A DNA stretch of 5,233 bases. It comes from an uncultured Polyangiaceae bacterium (lineage in GTDB: Bacteria; Myxococcota_A; Polyangia; Polyangiales; Houyiibacteriaceae). The stretch spans positions 1 through 5,233 of the forward strand of contig CAMYJN010000222.1 of assembly GCA_947258625.1 (NCBI GenBank), in the 5' to 3' direction. Every line of letters starts with the position of its first letter. Position 1 is the stretch's first letter. Shown here one piece after another: positions 1-5,231 of this stretch. Under the pieces are notes generated by a model. That model ran no database searches. It worked only from the letters and a program-made list of their open reading frames with translations, and was not told the DNA's origin. Position numbers and translations under genes: made by a program.

Positions 1-19
1 AGGCGTCTTTTCGACCGGT

Positions 20-38
20 TGGGGTGCTTCAAACCCCA
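20..38. other. Small GC-rich hairpin
   Basis: TGGGGT at 20-25 pairs perfectly with ACCCCA at 33-38 across a 7-base loop. No run of T follows on either strand, so it is not a convincing intrinsic terminator. It lies about 30 bases downstream of the stop of the minus-strand remnant at 70-249, the right side for a 3' hairpin of that gene. A six-pair stem can arise by chance. Confidence 0.25.
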
Positions 39-69
39 TTTGCGGGTGCATTGTCGGTTTCGCCGCTGC

Positions 70-249
70 TCACTGCTCGGCGTGGATGGAGAGATTGACG
101 ACGAGGCACACGGGCTGGTTTTCCGAGACTCCGCAAACCGTTCCGCTCCGCACGGGCGGTCTCAGGTGCTCGCGTACGAGGCGGTGCAGCGCCGCGAACA
201 AGCCCAAGGCGTTGAGTGCGGCAAGCGGGGATTGGGGACATCGTCGATG
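70..249 (-). pseudogene. C-terminal coding remnant, family unknown
   Basis: A minus-strand frame runs open from 249 to a TGA at 70-72 (59 codons). It has no ATG, and the preceding in-frame codon (250-252) is TGA. From the alanine codon at 217-219 to the end it looks strongly coding: 41 of 49 codons end in G or C. The translation is protein-like, with a helical stretch (ALNALGLFAALHRLVREHL) followed by a possible beta region with SENQPV and LVVNLSI, ending HAEQ. I do not recognise the family. The upstream part of the gene is missing: just before 219 the sequence becomes the 221-270 hairpin, and a neighbouring frame there (LFDIDDVPNP) is open for longer, so a frameshift near 220 is also possible. 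I read it as the 3' end of a decayed or interrupted gene. It could instead be a chance open frame, although the codon bias argues against that. Confidence 0.45.
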
Positions 250-270
250 TCAAACAATCCCCCACCTTGC
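221..270. repeat. 50-base nested inverted repeat (strong hairpin)
   Basis: Three stems nest inside each other. GCAAG at 221-225 pairs with CTTGC at 266-270. GGGGATTG at 227-234 pairs with CAATCCCC at 255-262. GACATC at 237-242 pairs with GATGTC at 246-251 around a 3-base loop. That gives 19 pairs in 50 bases, interrupted only by small internal loops (1 against 3 bases and 2 against 3 bases). No T-run follows on either strand, so a simple rho-independent terminator is unlikely. Possible identities are a REP-like palindrome, part of a mobile-element end, or a structured RNA or operator. Which of these applies cannot be decided from the sequence. Confidence 0.6.
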
Positions 271-291
271 CTCAACAAGTGCGGTCCAATT

Positions 292-351
292 CTGACCAAT
301 ACTGTCACTTTCCGTCACTCGCCGGCACCGAGAGTCACACACTGACCAATA
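292..351. repeat. Pair of 10-bp direct repeats, possible element end
   Basis: CTGACCAATA occurs at 292-301 and again at 342-351, with starts exactly 50 bases apart. On the minus strand it reads TATTGGTCAG, and the left copy continues into AATTGGACCGC. From memory, spaced copies of GGTCAG-type motifs are found at the ends of IS21-family elements, where the transposase binds multiple sites. No transposase gene is visible in the window, so at most this would be a solitary end or scar. GTCAC also recurs at 304-308, 314-318 and 334-338. The repeats are plain in the sequence; the mobile-element reading is a weak inference. Confidence 0.3.
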
Positions 352-403
352 GCCTTCGGGGAACCCGATTCGAAAAGAAATCTCGGTACCGGAACACTAC
401 GAA

Positions 404-609
404 TCAGGCAGCCGTGTCCTTCGCGTGACGGAGGAGATCGACAACAATGGGTACGGCCGGGACCTGCAGCTTGCGCCGCGGACGCGAAGGGCGGCGAACG
501 TCTCGAGCTCGGCCGCAGCAGGCTCGTGAATCTTCCACCAGAGCTGACGGTGGCACTGAACGCCGGCGGTGAAACGAGACTTCGAGAGGCGAAGCAGTGG
601 GGGCGCCAT
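404..609 (-). pseudogene. DUF2779-like nuclease N-terminal stump (truncated)
   Basis: The minus-strand frame from ATG at 609 (alternative GTG at 618) opens with MAPPLLRLSKSRFTAGVQ, then CHRQLWWKIHEP. This closely matches the usual start of DUF2779 proteins: a Leu-Ser-Lys-Ser-Arg-Phe motif, Gly-x-Gln-Cys, a Leu-Trp pair, then His-Glu-Pro. The family is related to the RecB/Cas4-like PD-(D/E)XK nuclease fold and has several hundred residues. Similarity stops after about 36 residues, near 502. The original frame then runs on to a stop at 397 with unrelated Arg/Ser-rich sequence. A second frame (bases about 502 to 404) reads VPAVPIVVDLLRHAKDTAA before a TGA at 404-406 and could be a frameshifted, internally deleted continuation. 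The rest of the gene is absent. It is divergent from the 699 gene. Cysteine ligands and catalytic residues expected later in the family are missing, so no activity is expected. Confidence 0.6.
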
Positions 610-698
610 ACGGGGCACGACTCTACTTCAAATCTCGACACTCTCGGCTTTCAGAATGCGCTCCAGCCGGATACTCTCGGGCAAACGTTGGAGGCGCG
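610..698. promoter_or_regulatory. Intergenic gap between divergent genes
   Basis: About 90 bases lie between the ATG of the minus-strand DUF2779 stump and the start of the repeat-protein gene. Any promoter for the large gene should lie here or within the stump. I saw no good sigma-70 pair (TTGACA plus TATAAT at 16-18 bases) and no sigma-54 GG/GC signature. The plus-strand frame of the large gene is open back to an ATG at 597, but this stretch is not part of the protein, because a signal peptide and ribosome-binding site mark 699 as the start. Confidence 0.3.
690..694 (+). promoter_or_regulatory. Ribosome-binding site deciding the 699 start
   Basis: GGAGG sits 4 bases before the ATG at 699. 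The spacing is slightly short but the match to the anti-Shine-Dalgarno sequence is good. The ATG directly opens a signal peptide (MHKKF...), which favours it over the in-frame ATG at 597. Confidence 0.75.
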
Positions 699-791
699 AT
701 GCACAAGAAGTTTCTCTCTCAACTCTTGAAAGCGGAGCTTTACGCGGTCCTTCTATCGAGCGCATGGCTGCCGGGCACGGCGGCGTTTGCA
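699..791 (+). other. Sec signal peptide of the repeat protein
   Basis: Residues 1-31. A basic N-terminus (HKK, with a further Lys at 11) is followed by the hydrophobic stretch LYAVLLSSAWL. Pro25-Gly26 and AAFA then lead to a signal peptidase I type Ala-x-Ala site before Gln32. There is no Cys in the region, so it is not a lipoprotein signal. The mature chain would have 1100 residues before C-terminal processing. Confidence 0.85.
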
Positions 792-3700
792 CAGCCCTCA
801 GCGACGATGGATTTCGTTCCGGGCTCAATCGGCCAACGGACGGTGAGCACGCTGACGATTGAACTCTCCAATCCGGACCCTGTGAACCCAGCATCCGGCC
901 TCGCGGTCACCGACACCCTTCCCGCTGGCTTGCAGATCGCGACCCCGTCCAATGCGTCGACCGACTGCGTCGATGGCATTCTTTCGGCGCCCGAAGATGG
1001 CACGACGATCATGCTCAGTAACGGACGCATCGGGGCGGACAGTACGTGCGCGGTGGTCGTCGATGTGACGGGTGATTCGCCCGGCGATTTCATGAACGTA
1101 TCCGGTGATGTGACTTCGAGCGCCGGAAACGGCGGCCCCGCGAGCGCTATGTTGTCCATCTCCGCCAACCTACCGATTTTCGAAATGTCGTTTGCCCCGA
1201 GCTCGGTTCCACTCGGAGGCACGAGCACGATGACTTATTTGATAGAAAACACGCTGCCCGCGACGCAACTGCAAAGCGTGTCGTTTCGAAACGTGCTGCC
1301 ACCGGGAATGGTCGTCGCGAGCCCGGCAAACGTGACGACGAGCTGCACCAACATATCCGGGCCGCCAATGACAGCTCCATCGGGCTCGAGCGAAATCTTG
1401 TTCTTTCTGGACGCGTTGAATGGCGGCGTCAGCTGCATTGCAAGCGTCGACGTCACTGCGAGCAGCGCAGGCGCGCTCGGCAACACGACCGAGCCGCTGA
1501 TGTTCTCCAACGCAACCGATCAAGCGACTGGAAAGGCGAGTGCCGTGCTCGACGTCACCGTCGAACAGCTCAACCTGAGCGGCTTCTTTTCCGGAGACCC
1601 GGTGCCCCCTGGAGCGTCCCTCTTCCTCGATTTCACCATCGTCAACTTCAATCGTGACTTCGCCGCCAGTGACATCGCCTTCGTCAACGATCTCGCTGCT
1701 ACGCTCAGCGGTCTCGTTGCCCTCGGCCTTCCGATGAACGATGTGTGCGGTGCGGGGTCGACGATTACGGGCACGGGATCGATCAGCCTGACCGGGGGAA
1801 CCCTGCCGGCCGGGGGGACGTGCAGCTTCACCGTGCAGGTGCAAGTGCCAGGTGGTGCTGAGCCCGGCGACTACCCCAATAGCTCGACCGAGGTCACCGC
1901 CCAGATCGATGGGCGCACGGTCACGGGAAGCGGCGCGATCGACTCCTTCGAGGTCAGCGAGGCCCCGAGACTCGAGAAGCTGTTCCTGACCGACCCCGCG
2001 CCCGCCGGGCAGCCGACGACCTTGAGGTTCACCATCACGAACGTCAGCGCCTCGAACGCCGCTACGGACATCGAGTTCGCCGACAACCTGGACCAATTCA
2101 TTCCAGGTCTGCCGGTGCCGAGTCTGCCCCCGGATGGATTCTGCGGACCGGGGAGCACGCTCACGTTGGGTTCCCTCGGGCAAGATCGTGCGCTCATCCT
2201 GACTGGGGGGAGCTTGCCTCCGGGCGGAGCATGCAGTTTCGACACGACGCTCGACATTCCCCTTGGGACCCCGTCCAATCGATACCCGAACCGGACCGAG
2301 CCGATCACCGCGACCGTCGATGGGAGCGCGGTCACCGGCAAACCGGCCGAGGCGGAGCTCATGGTCGTGGCGGCGCCCGCCCTGCGAAAGTCGTTTTCGG
2401 CATTCAGGGTGGCGCCCGGCGACAGCGTCATGCTCGATTTCGAGCTCGCTTACGGAGAAAACGCCCCCGGCGAGGCAACCGAGATCTCCTTCGACGACGA
2501 CCTCAACGCGATGCTGACCGGCTTGGTCGCCACCGGCTTGCCCCTGAGCGATGTGTGCGGAGCGGGCTCCCAGTTGGCCGGAAATTCGGTGCTGACATTG
2601 ACCGGTGGAACGATTGCACCCAACGCCCAGTGCACGTTTAGCGTCGCCTTAGACGTACCCGATGATGCCGAAATTGGACAATACACCAACACGACGAGCG
2701 ATGTGACCGCAATGGCGTCCGGGCTTTCGGTGCTCAGCGCTCCGGCCACGGCCGACCTCGAAGTGACGAGCGTCGTGCTCGAAAAAGAGTTTGTGGAAGA
2801 TCCGGCCTTTGCCGGCGATACGGTCACACTTCGCTTCACGATCACGAACGGTGATGCAAGCGATGCGACCGACATGCTCTTCACGGACGATCTCGATGAC
2901 ACGCTGGCCGGCTTGGCAGCCGTCGGGCTTCCGGTCACGGGGGCCTGCGGCGCTGGATCTCAAATTCAAGGGACCACTCTCCTGACCTTCACGGGAGGCA
3001 ACCTTCCGGCAGCGGGTTCCTGTAGTTTCGACGTCAGCGTTCAAATCCCCACGGACGCGGTTGCCGACTCGTACGGCAACACGACGAGCGACTTCCGCTT
3101 CACCCAGGGCGAATCACCACGTGTCATCGGCGGTGCGCAGGACACGTTGACCCTCAGCGAGCCGCTTTCTTTTTCAAAGGCCTTCGATGCAGATGTCGTG
3201 GCCCCCGGCGACACCGTCACGCTCAACTTCACCATCGAAAACGCTCATCCCGCACTCATCGCAGACCAGCTCGCGTTCACCGACGATCTGGGCGCAGCGC
3301 TCGAGGGGCTCATCGCCGTCGGCCTGCCCGCAGGCGACGTATGTGGCGCAGGCTCCATGCTCGCCGGCACCGACGTGCTCGTGCTGACGGGCGGCACGCT
3401 GGCCCCCGATTCGTCGTGCACTTTCAGCGCGGAGCTGCAACTTCCGAGCGACGTCGCGACCGGGACTACCGTGACCAACGTCACCAGCGAGCTCACCGGA
3501 ATGGTCAACAGTGTCTTGAGGACGGCACCTCCGGCGCGGGACGAGATCGCGGTCAACCTCATGACGCTGACCAAGCGGTTCGAAAGCTCCGCCGAGCAAG
3601 GAGGCTCGACGACCCTCACTTTCGTGATCGAAAACCTCACCAGCGCATCGACCGGCACGGGCGTCAGCTTCACCGACGACCTCGATGCGGTGCTCTCCGG

Positions 3701-4094
3701 CCTGATCGCCACGGGGACGCCTCTCGATGACGTCTGCGGCACCGGGTCCGTCCTCGACGGCAGCTCCATGTTGGCGCTCCGAGATGGCAACATCGACCCG
3801 GATGCTTCGTGCACGTTCGGCGTGACTGTCGAGGTGCCCGCAGCAGCCGAGCCGGGCGACTACGAAAACGTCACTAGCGCGCTGTCGAGCGATCAGGGAA
3901 TCGTGGGCGATCCGGCGACGGCCACCCTCACGGTCGACCCGCGCAAGATCGAAGACGGCGGCGTGGATGGCGGCGTCGACGATGGCGGTGGTGGTGGTTG
4001 CGGGTGCCGAACGACGACGGTCAACGACACGCCTATCTGGCTTCTCGTGGGCGTCCTATTCGTGTTGTGGCGCCGGCGGCTTCGTCGCGGCTGA
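699..4094 (+). CDS. Secreted 8-repeat surface protein with MYXO-CTERM anchor
   Basis: The protein has 1131 residues. Residues 1-31 form a signal peptide: Lys-Lys, a hydrophobic core, and AFA before Gln32. Eight tandem beta-sandwich-type domains follow (DUF11/DUF7933-like): 32-156, 157-290, 291-422, 423-559, 560-691, 692-822, 823-954 and 955-1081. Typical landmarks are a PG-x-T/S start with FTITN, a DDLD-x-x-L-x-GL segment, CGAGS, LTGG, CSF and a Y-x-N-T-T-S end. Each domain has two cysteines, probably a disulfide. Residues 1082-1100 are an Asp/Gly linker, then Cys-Gly-Cys (1101-1103), a short hydrophobic helix (1112-1124) and an Arg-rich end. This tail fits the MYXO-CTERM signal, which in known cases is processed by a myxosortase so that the protein is anchored on the outer surface. 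No enzymatic domain is visible, so a structural, adhesive or spacer role is inferred. A small lipoprotein-like frame starts 6 bases downstream. The frame is intact and GC3-rich. Confidence 0.9.
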   Translation: MHKKFLSQLLKAELYAVLLSSAWLPGTAAFAQPSATMDFVPGSIGQRTVSTLTIELSNPDPVNPASGLAVTDTLPAGLQIATPSNASTDCVDGILSAPEDGTTIMLSNGRIGADSTCAVVVDVTGDSPGDFMNVSGDVTSSAGNGGPASAMLSISANLPIFEMSFAPSSVPLGGTSTMTYLIENTLPATQLQSVSFRNVLPPGMVVASPANVTTSCTNISGPPMTAPSGSSEILFFLDALNGGVSCIASVDVTASSAGALGNTTEPLMFSNATDQATGKASAVLDVTVEQLNLSGFFSGDPVPPGASLFLDFTIVNFNRDFAASDIAFVNDLAATLSGLVALGLPMNDVCGAGSTITGTGSISLTGGTLPAGGTCSFTVQVQVPGGAEPGDYPNSSTEVTAQIDGRTVTGSGAIDSFEVSEAPRLEKLFLTDPAPAGQPTTLRFTITNVSASNAATDIEFADNLDQFIPGLPVPSLPPDGFCGPGSTLTLGSLGQDRALILTGGSLPPGGACSFDTTLDIPLGTPSNRYPNRTEPITATVDGSAVTGKPAEAELMVVAAPALRKSFSAFRVAPGDSVMLDFELAYGENAPGEATEISFDDDLNAMLTGLVATGLPLSDVCGAGSQLAGNSVLTLTGGTIAPNAQCTFSVALDVPDDAEIGQYTNTTSDVTAMASGLSVLSAPATADLEVTSVVLEKEFVEDPAFAGDTVTLRFTITNGDASDATDMLFTDDLDDTLAGLAAVGLPVTGACGAGSQIQGTTLLTFTGGNLPAAGSCSFDVSVQIPTDAVADSYGNTTSDFRFTQGESPRVIGGAQDTLTLSEPLSFSKAFDADVVAPGDTVTLNFTIENAHPALIADQLAFTDDLGAALEGLIAVGLPAGDVCGAGSMLAGTDVLVLTGGTLAPDSSCTFSAELQLPSDVATGTTVTNVTSELTGMVNSVLRTAPPARDEIAVNLMTLTKRFESSAEQGGSTTLTFVIENLTSASTGTGVSFTDDLDAVLSGLIATGTPLDDVCGTGSVLDGSSMLALRDGNIDPDASCTFGVTVEVPAAAEPGDYENVTSALSSDQGIVGDPATATLTVDPRKIEDGGVDGGVDDGGGGGCGCRTTTVNDTPIWLLVGVLFVLWRRRLRRG
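792..1568 (+). repeat. Domains 1-2: DUF11/DUF7933-type subfamily A
   Basis: Domain 1 covers 792-1166 and domain 2 covers 1167-1568 (125 and 134 residues). Both carry a Phe-x-Pro-x-x-(V/I) opening, a 'tltI-N' strand, a (D/N)-x-LP-(A/P)-G-(L/M) segment and A-(T/S)-P-x-N-(A/V)-(S/T)-T. Each has a Cys (TDC, TSC) and a second Cys late in the domain (TCAV, SCIA). They lack the DDLD and CGAGS signatures of domains 3-8, so the array contains two subtypes. Confidence 0.75.
1569..3941 (+). repeat. Domains 3-8: CGAGS/DDLD subfamily B array
   Basis: Six domains start at 1569, 1965, 2376, 2772, 3165 and 3561. Three of them (3, 5 and 7) are exactly 396 bases long; the others are 381-411. Shared marks are a hydrophobic-x-K/G-x-F opening, a PG/AG turn with a (T/D)F-x-(I/L) strand, and an acidic (D/N)(D/N)L stretch before GL. 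C-G-(A/P/T)-G-S comes next, then L-(T/R)-(G/D)-G and (T/A/Q/S)-C-(S/T/G)-F, closing with Y/T-x-N-x-(T/S). The copies are clearly diverged at both DNA and protein level, so the duplications are old, and there is no sign of recent copy-number change. Confidence 0.85.
3942..4091 (+). other. MYXO-CTERM sorting signal
   Basis: The C-terminal 50 residues hold a linker of Asp, Gly and Val (DGGVDGGVDDGGGGG), then Cys1101-Gly-Cys1103-Arg and a short polar spacer. PIWLLVGVLFVLW (1112-1124) and a final RRRLRRG follow. The order of Gly-rich linker, Cys, helix and Arg cluster defines the MYXO-CTERM class; in characterised myxobacterial proteins such as TraA the conserved Cys is required for processing and surface anchoring. 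The hydrophobic part is 13 residues, at the short end for such a signal. The linker DNA is a run of GGC/GGT and GTSGAY units (3957-3998). Confidence 0.85.
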
Positions 4095-4100
4095 GGGGCC

Positions 4101-4329
4101 ATGCGAAAGGCGGCGCGGTACGGTTGGATGTGGCTCGTGGTCGCCTGCGCATCGGGCGCCTGGCGGGGAGTGGACGCGGTTTGGCTCGCCGACCGAGGTG
4201 GCGCTCGAAATGTTTGCCCGCTGGCTCGAACCCGACGCAACCGTCCTGGTCGCCCTCCCCCCAAAGCGAATCCGACGCGCTTCGACATCGGTGGGGCCTT
4301 CCGTGACGCGCGCGACGATCAATGCCTAG
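4101..4329 (+). pseudogene. Small lipoprotein-like gene, apparently frameshifted
   Basis: ATG at 4101 lies 6 bases after the stop of the repeat protein, with GAGGGG at 4093-4098 overlapping that stop, so coupled translation is plausible. The start reads MRKAARYGWMWLVVACASGAW: basic residues, a short hydrophobic core and a lipobox-like V-V-A-C, as in small lipoproteins. The same frame then runs to 4550 with Arg/His-rich, low-complexity sequence that does not look coding. From about 4168 the next plus frame looks coding (high GC3): EWTRFGSPTEVALEMFARWL and onward to a TAG at 4327-4329. Removing one G from GGGG at 4165-4168 joins the two halves into about 75 residues. A start of lipobox, 'W-R-x-W', then 'G-x-P-x-x-(A/V)-L/A-x-x-F' recalls small myxobacterial lipoproteins, from memory. 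A sequencing error would look the same. Confidence 0.4.
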
Positions 4330-4942
4330 TTTGCTGCCTCTGGGCCAATCGAGGCGGCGAGATCAAGCATGCTTTGCTGACTGACTTCGATCAGTCCGCG
4401 CCGCGGCCGATCGAGGTCGATGATGATGAAGATCACCAGCACGATCAGCACCGACATCGCGACTGTGGCGAGCAGAGGCCTACCGCCTTCGAGGCCACCC
4501 GAGTAGCCCAAAGAGCGCCTTGCGCGCCCTGCTCATCTCGTTACATTTAACGTCGCGTCTGTTCTTGCGTCAGATCGACCTTATTGGCCTCGATGCGAAG
4601 CTGCACGTAGTCCGCGATCATGCGCTTCGCAGTTTCGCGCTGGGCCTCGGGCAGCAACTGGGTACGAAGATACGCCGTACCGATCGCGTTAGACTCGTTG
4701 AGCACGGCCTGACTGCGGTTGTCGAAACGCTGGAGCGCCATCGTGAATGTGAAGCCGAGCAGCAGCGCCAGAAGCCCGAGCATGGCTGCCTGAATGGCAT
4801 TGGTCTGCGACTTCGCACCGGTATCCGCTTTGGCACGATTCCAGCGTCCGAGTCGGTAGCCGACCTCGTTTGCCACCAGAATCGCCGCCAGTAGCGCGAT
4901 CGCGATGAGAACGCTGTTTTGGTCGTACAATAGTTCCTCCAT
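4326..4942 (-). pseudogene. DUF4239-like membrane protein, internally deleted and frameshifted
   Basis: Two minus-strand pieces in different frames belong to one protein. The first runs from ATG at 4942 (MEELLYDQN) to TAA at 4547-4549, 131 residues. It contains two hydrophobic helices (SVLIAIALLAAILVANEVG; AAMLGLLALLLGFTFTMAL), then QRFDNRSQAVLNESNAIGTA, YLRTQLLPE and VQLRIEAN. The second, about 4511 to TAG at 4326-4328, reads GYSGGLEGGRPLLAT, a helix (VAMSVLIVLVIFIII), DLDRPRRGLIEVSQQSMLDL and a short tail. These motifs and their order fit DUF4239/bestrophin-like membrane proteins, which are usually about 250 residues. The region that should lie between them (about 70-80 residues including the third helix) is missing; only 36 bases separate the two pieces. 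Function in the family is not well established. A TTG start at 4990 is possible but less likely. No strong ribosome-binding site is seen before 4942. Confidence 0.7.
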
Positions 4943-5045
4943 GACGACCGGTTCGGGGGCGGGATTGGCACAAGATCGGGGCCCAAGCAACCCATTGAGA
5001 CGGCGCTAGAGGCTCGACACGTCGGCCGGGTCGGGCCTCTTGCAC
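4943..5045. other. Spacer between two minus-strand genes
   Basis: This stretch of about 100 bases lies between the stop of the right-edge gene and the ATG of the DUF4239-like gene. Besides the hairpin at 5008-5040 I see no clear promoter boxes and no further reading frame. A 22-codon plus-strand frame from 4941 has no ribosome-binding site and was not accepted. Confidence 0.4.
5008..5040 (-). terminator. Hairpin just after the right-edge gene, terminator-like
   Basis: AGAGGCTCGAC at 5008-5018 and GTCGGGCCTCT at 5030-5040 form an 11-position stem with one imperfect position around an 11-base loop. It begins 5 bases after the stop codon (5046-5048) of the minus-strand gene that enters from the right. 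No T-run follows on the minus strand, so termination would be weak or rho-assisted. In minus-strand RNA the odd position is an A-C mismatch; in plus-strand RNA it is a G-U pair. Confidence 0.45.
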
Positions 5046-5231
5046 TCACGCCCCACCCGACATTTCAATATTGGACAGCCGCCCGACCCTTGAATCTGGT
5101 TTTGACATGGGCTCTCCACATGAACCCAAGGGGCTAAGAGGCGCCAAACCATCCACGCACATTAGCTGCATGAATTGGCGGTGCCGTGCGTCCGGATCCT
5201 TGTAGAGTTCGTCCGCTCCGTCGTGAATCCT
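5046..5231 (-). CDS. 3' end of an unrecognised gene, cut by window edge
   Basis: A minus-strand frame enters from the right edge and ends at TGA 5046-5048, giving 61 visible residues. The first part reads like real protein (HDGADELYKDPDARHRQFMQ, then LMCVDGLAPL), with acidic and basic helical character. The last 25 or so residues (from about GSCGEP onward) are more random and less G/C-biased at third positions, so the original stop may have been lost and the frame read on. I do not recognise the family. The two other minus-strand frames here are closed by stops within about 35 codons of the edge. The hairpin just beyond the stop supports a gene end here. The 5' part lies outside the window. 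Confidence 0.45.
   Translation of the reverse strand, partial: RIHDGADELYKDPDARHRQFMQLMCVDGLAPLSPLGSCGEPMSKPDSRVGRLSNIEMSGGA

Noticed and set aside
325..345. Possible sigma-54 promoter near GGCAC
   Set aside because: The GGCAC is present but no GC doublet or TTGC lies at the required spacing.
447..572. Short plus-strand frame of 41 residues with GGAGGAG at 430-436
   Set aside because: The ribosome-binding match is good, but the product is Arg/Ser-rich with random codon use, and it is antisense to the recognisable DUF2779 stump.
597..698. In-frame upstream extension of the large gene to ATG 597
   Set aside because: The added 34 residues would bury the signal peptide, there is no ribosome-binding site before 597, and the stretch overlaps the N-terminus of the divergent DUF2779 stump.
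1170..2183. 337-residue minus-strand open frame
   Set aside because: It is antisense to the repeat domains of the large gene. High G/C at third positions suppresses stops on the opposite strand, and the translation is Arg/Gly-rich without domain features.
792..3941. Tandem repeat as a CRISPR or recent DNA repeat array
   Set aside because: The periodicity is about 396 bases and exists at protein level; the DNA copies are strongly diverged and lie within one reading frame.
4101..4550. Unshifted 149-residue frame after the large gene
   Set aside because: Only the first 20 or so residues look real. The rest is Arg/His/Asp-rich, poorly biased, and runs antisense through the C-terminal piece of the DUF4239-like gene.
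4520..4894. 124-residue plus-strand open frame
   Set aside because: It lies entirely opposite the DUF4239-like coding piece, whose membrane helices and family motifs are convincing.
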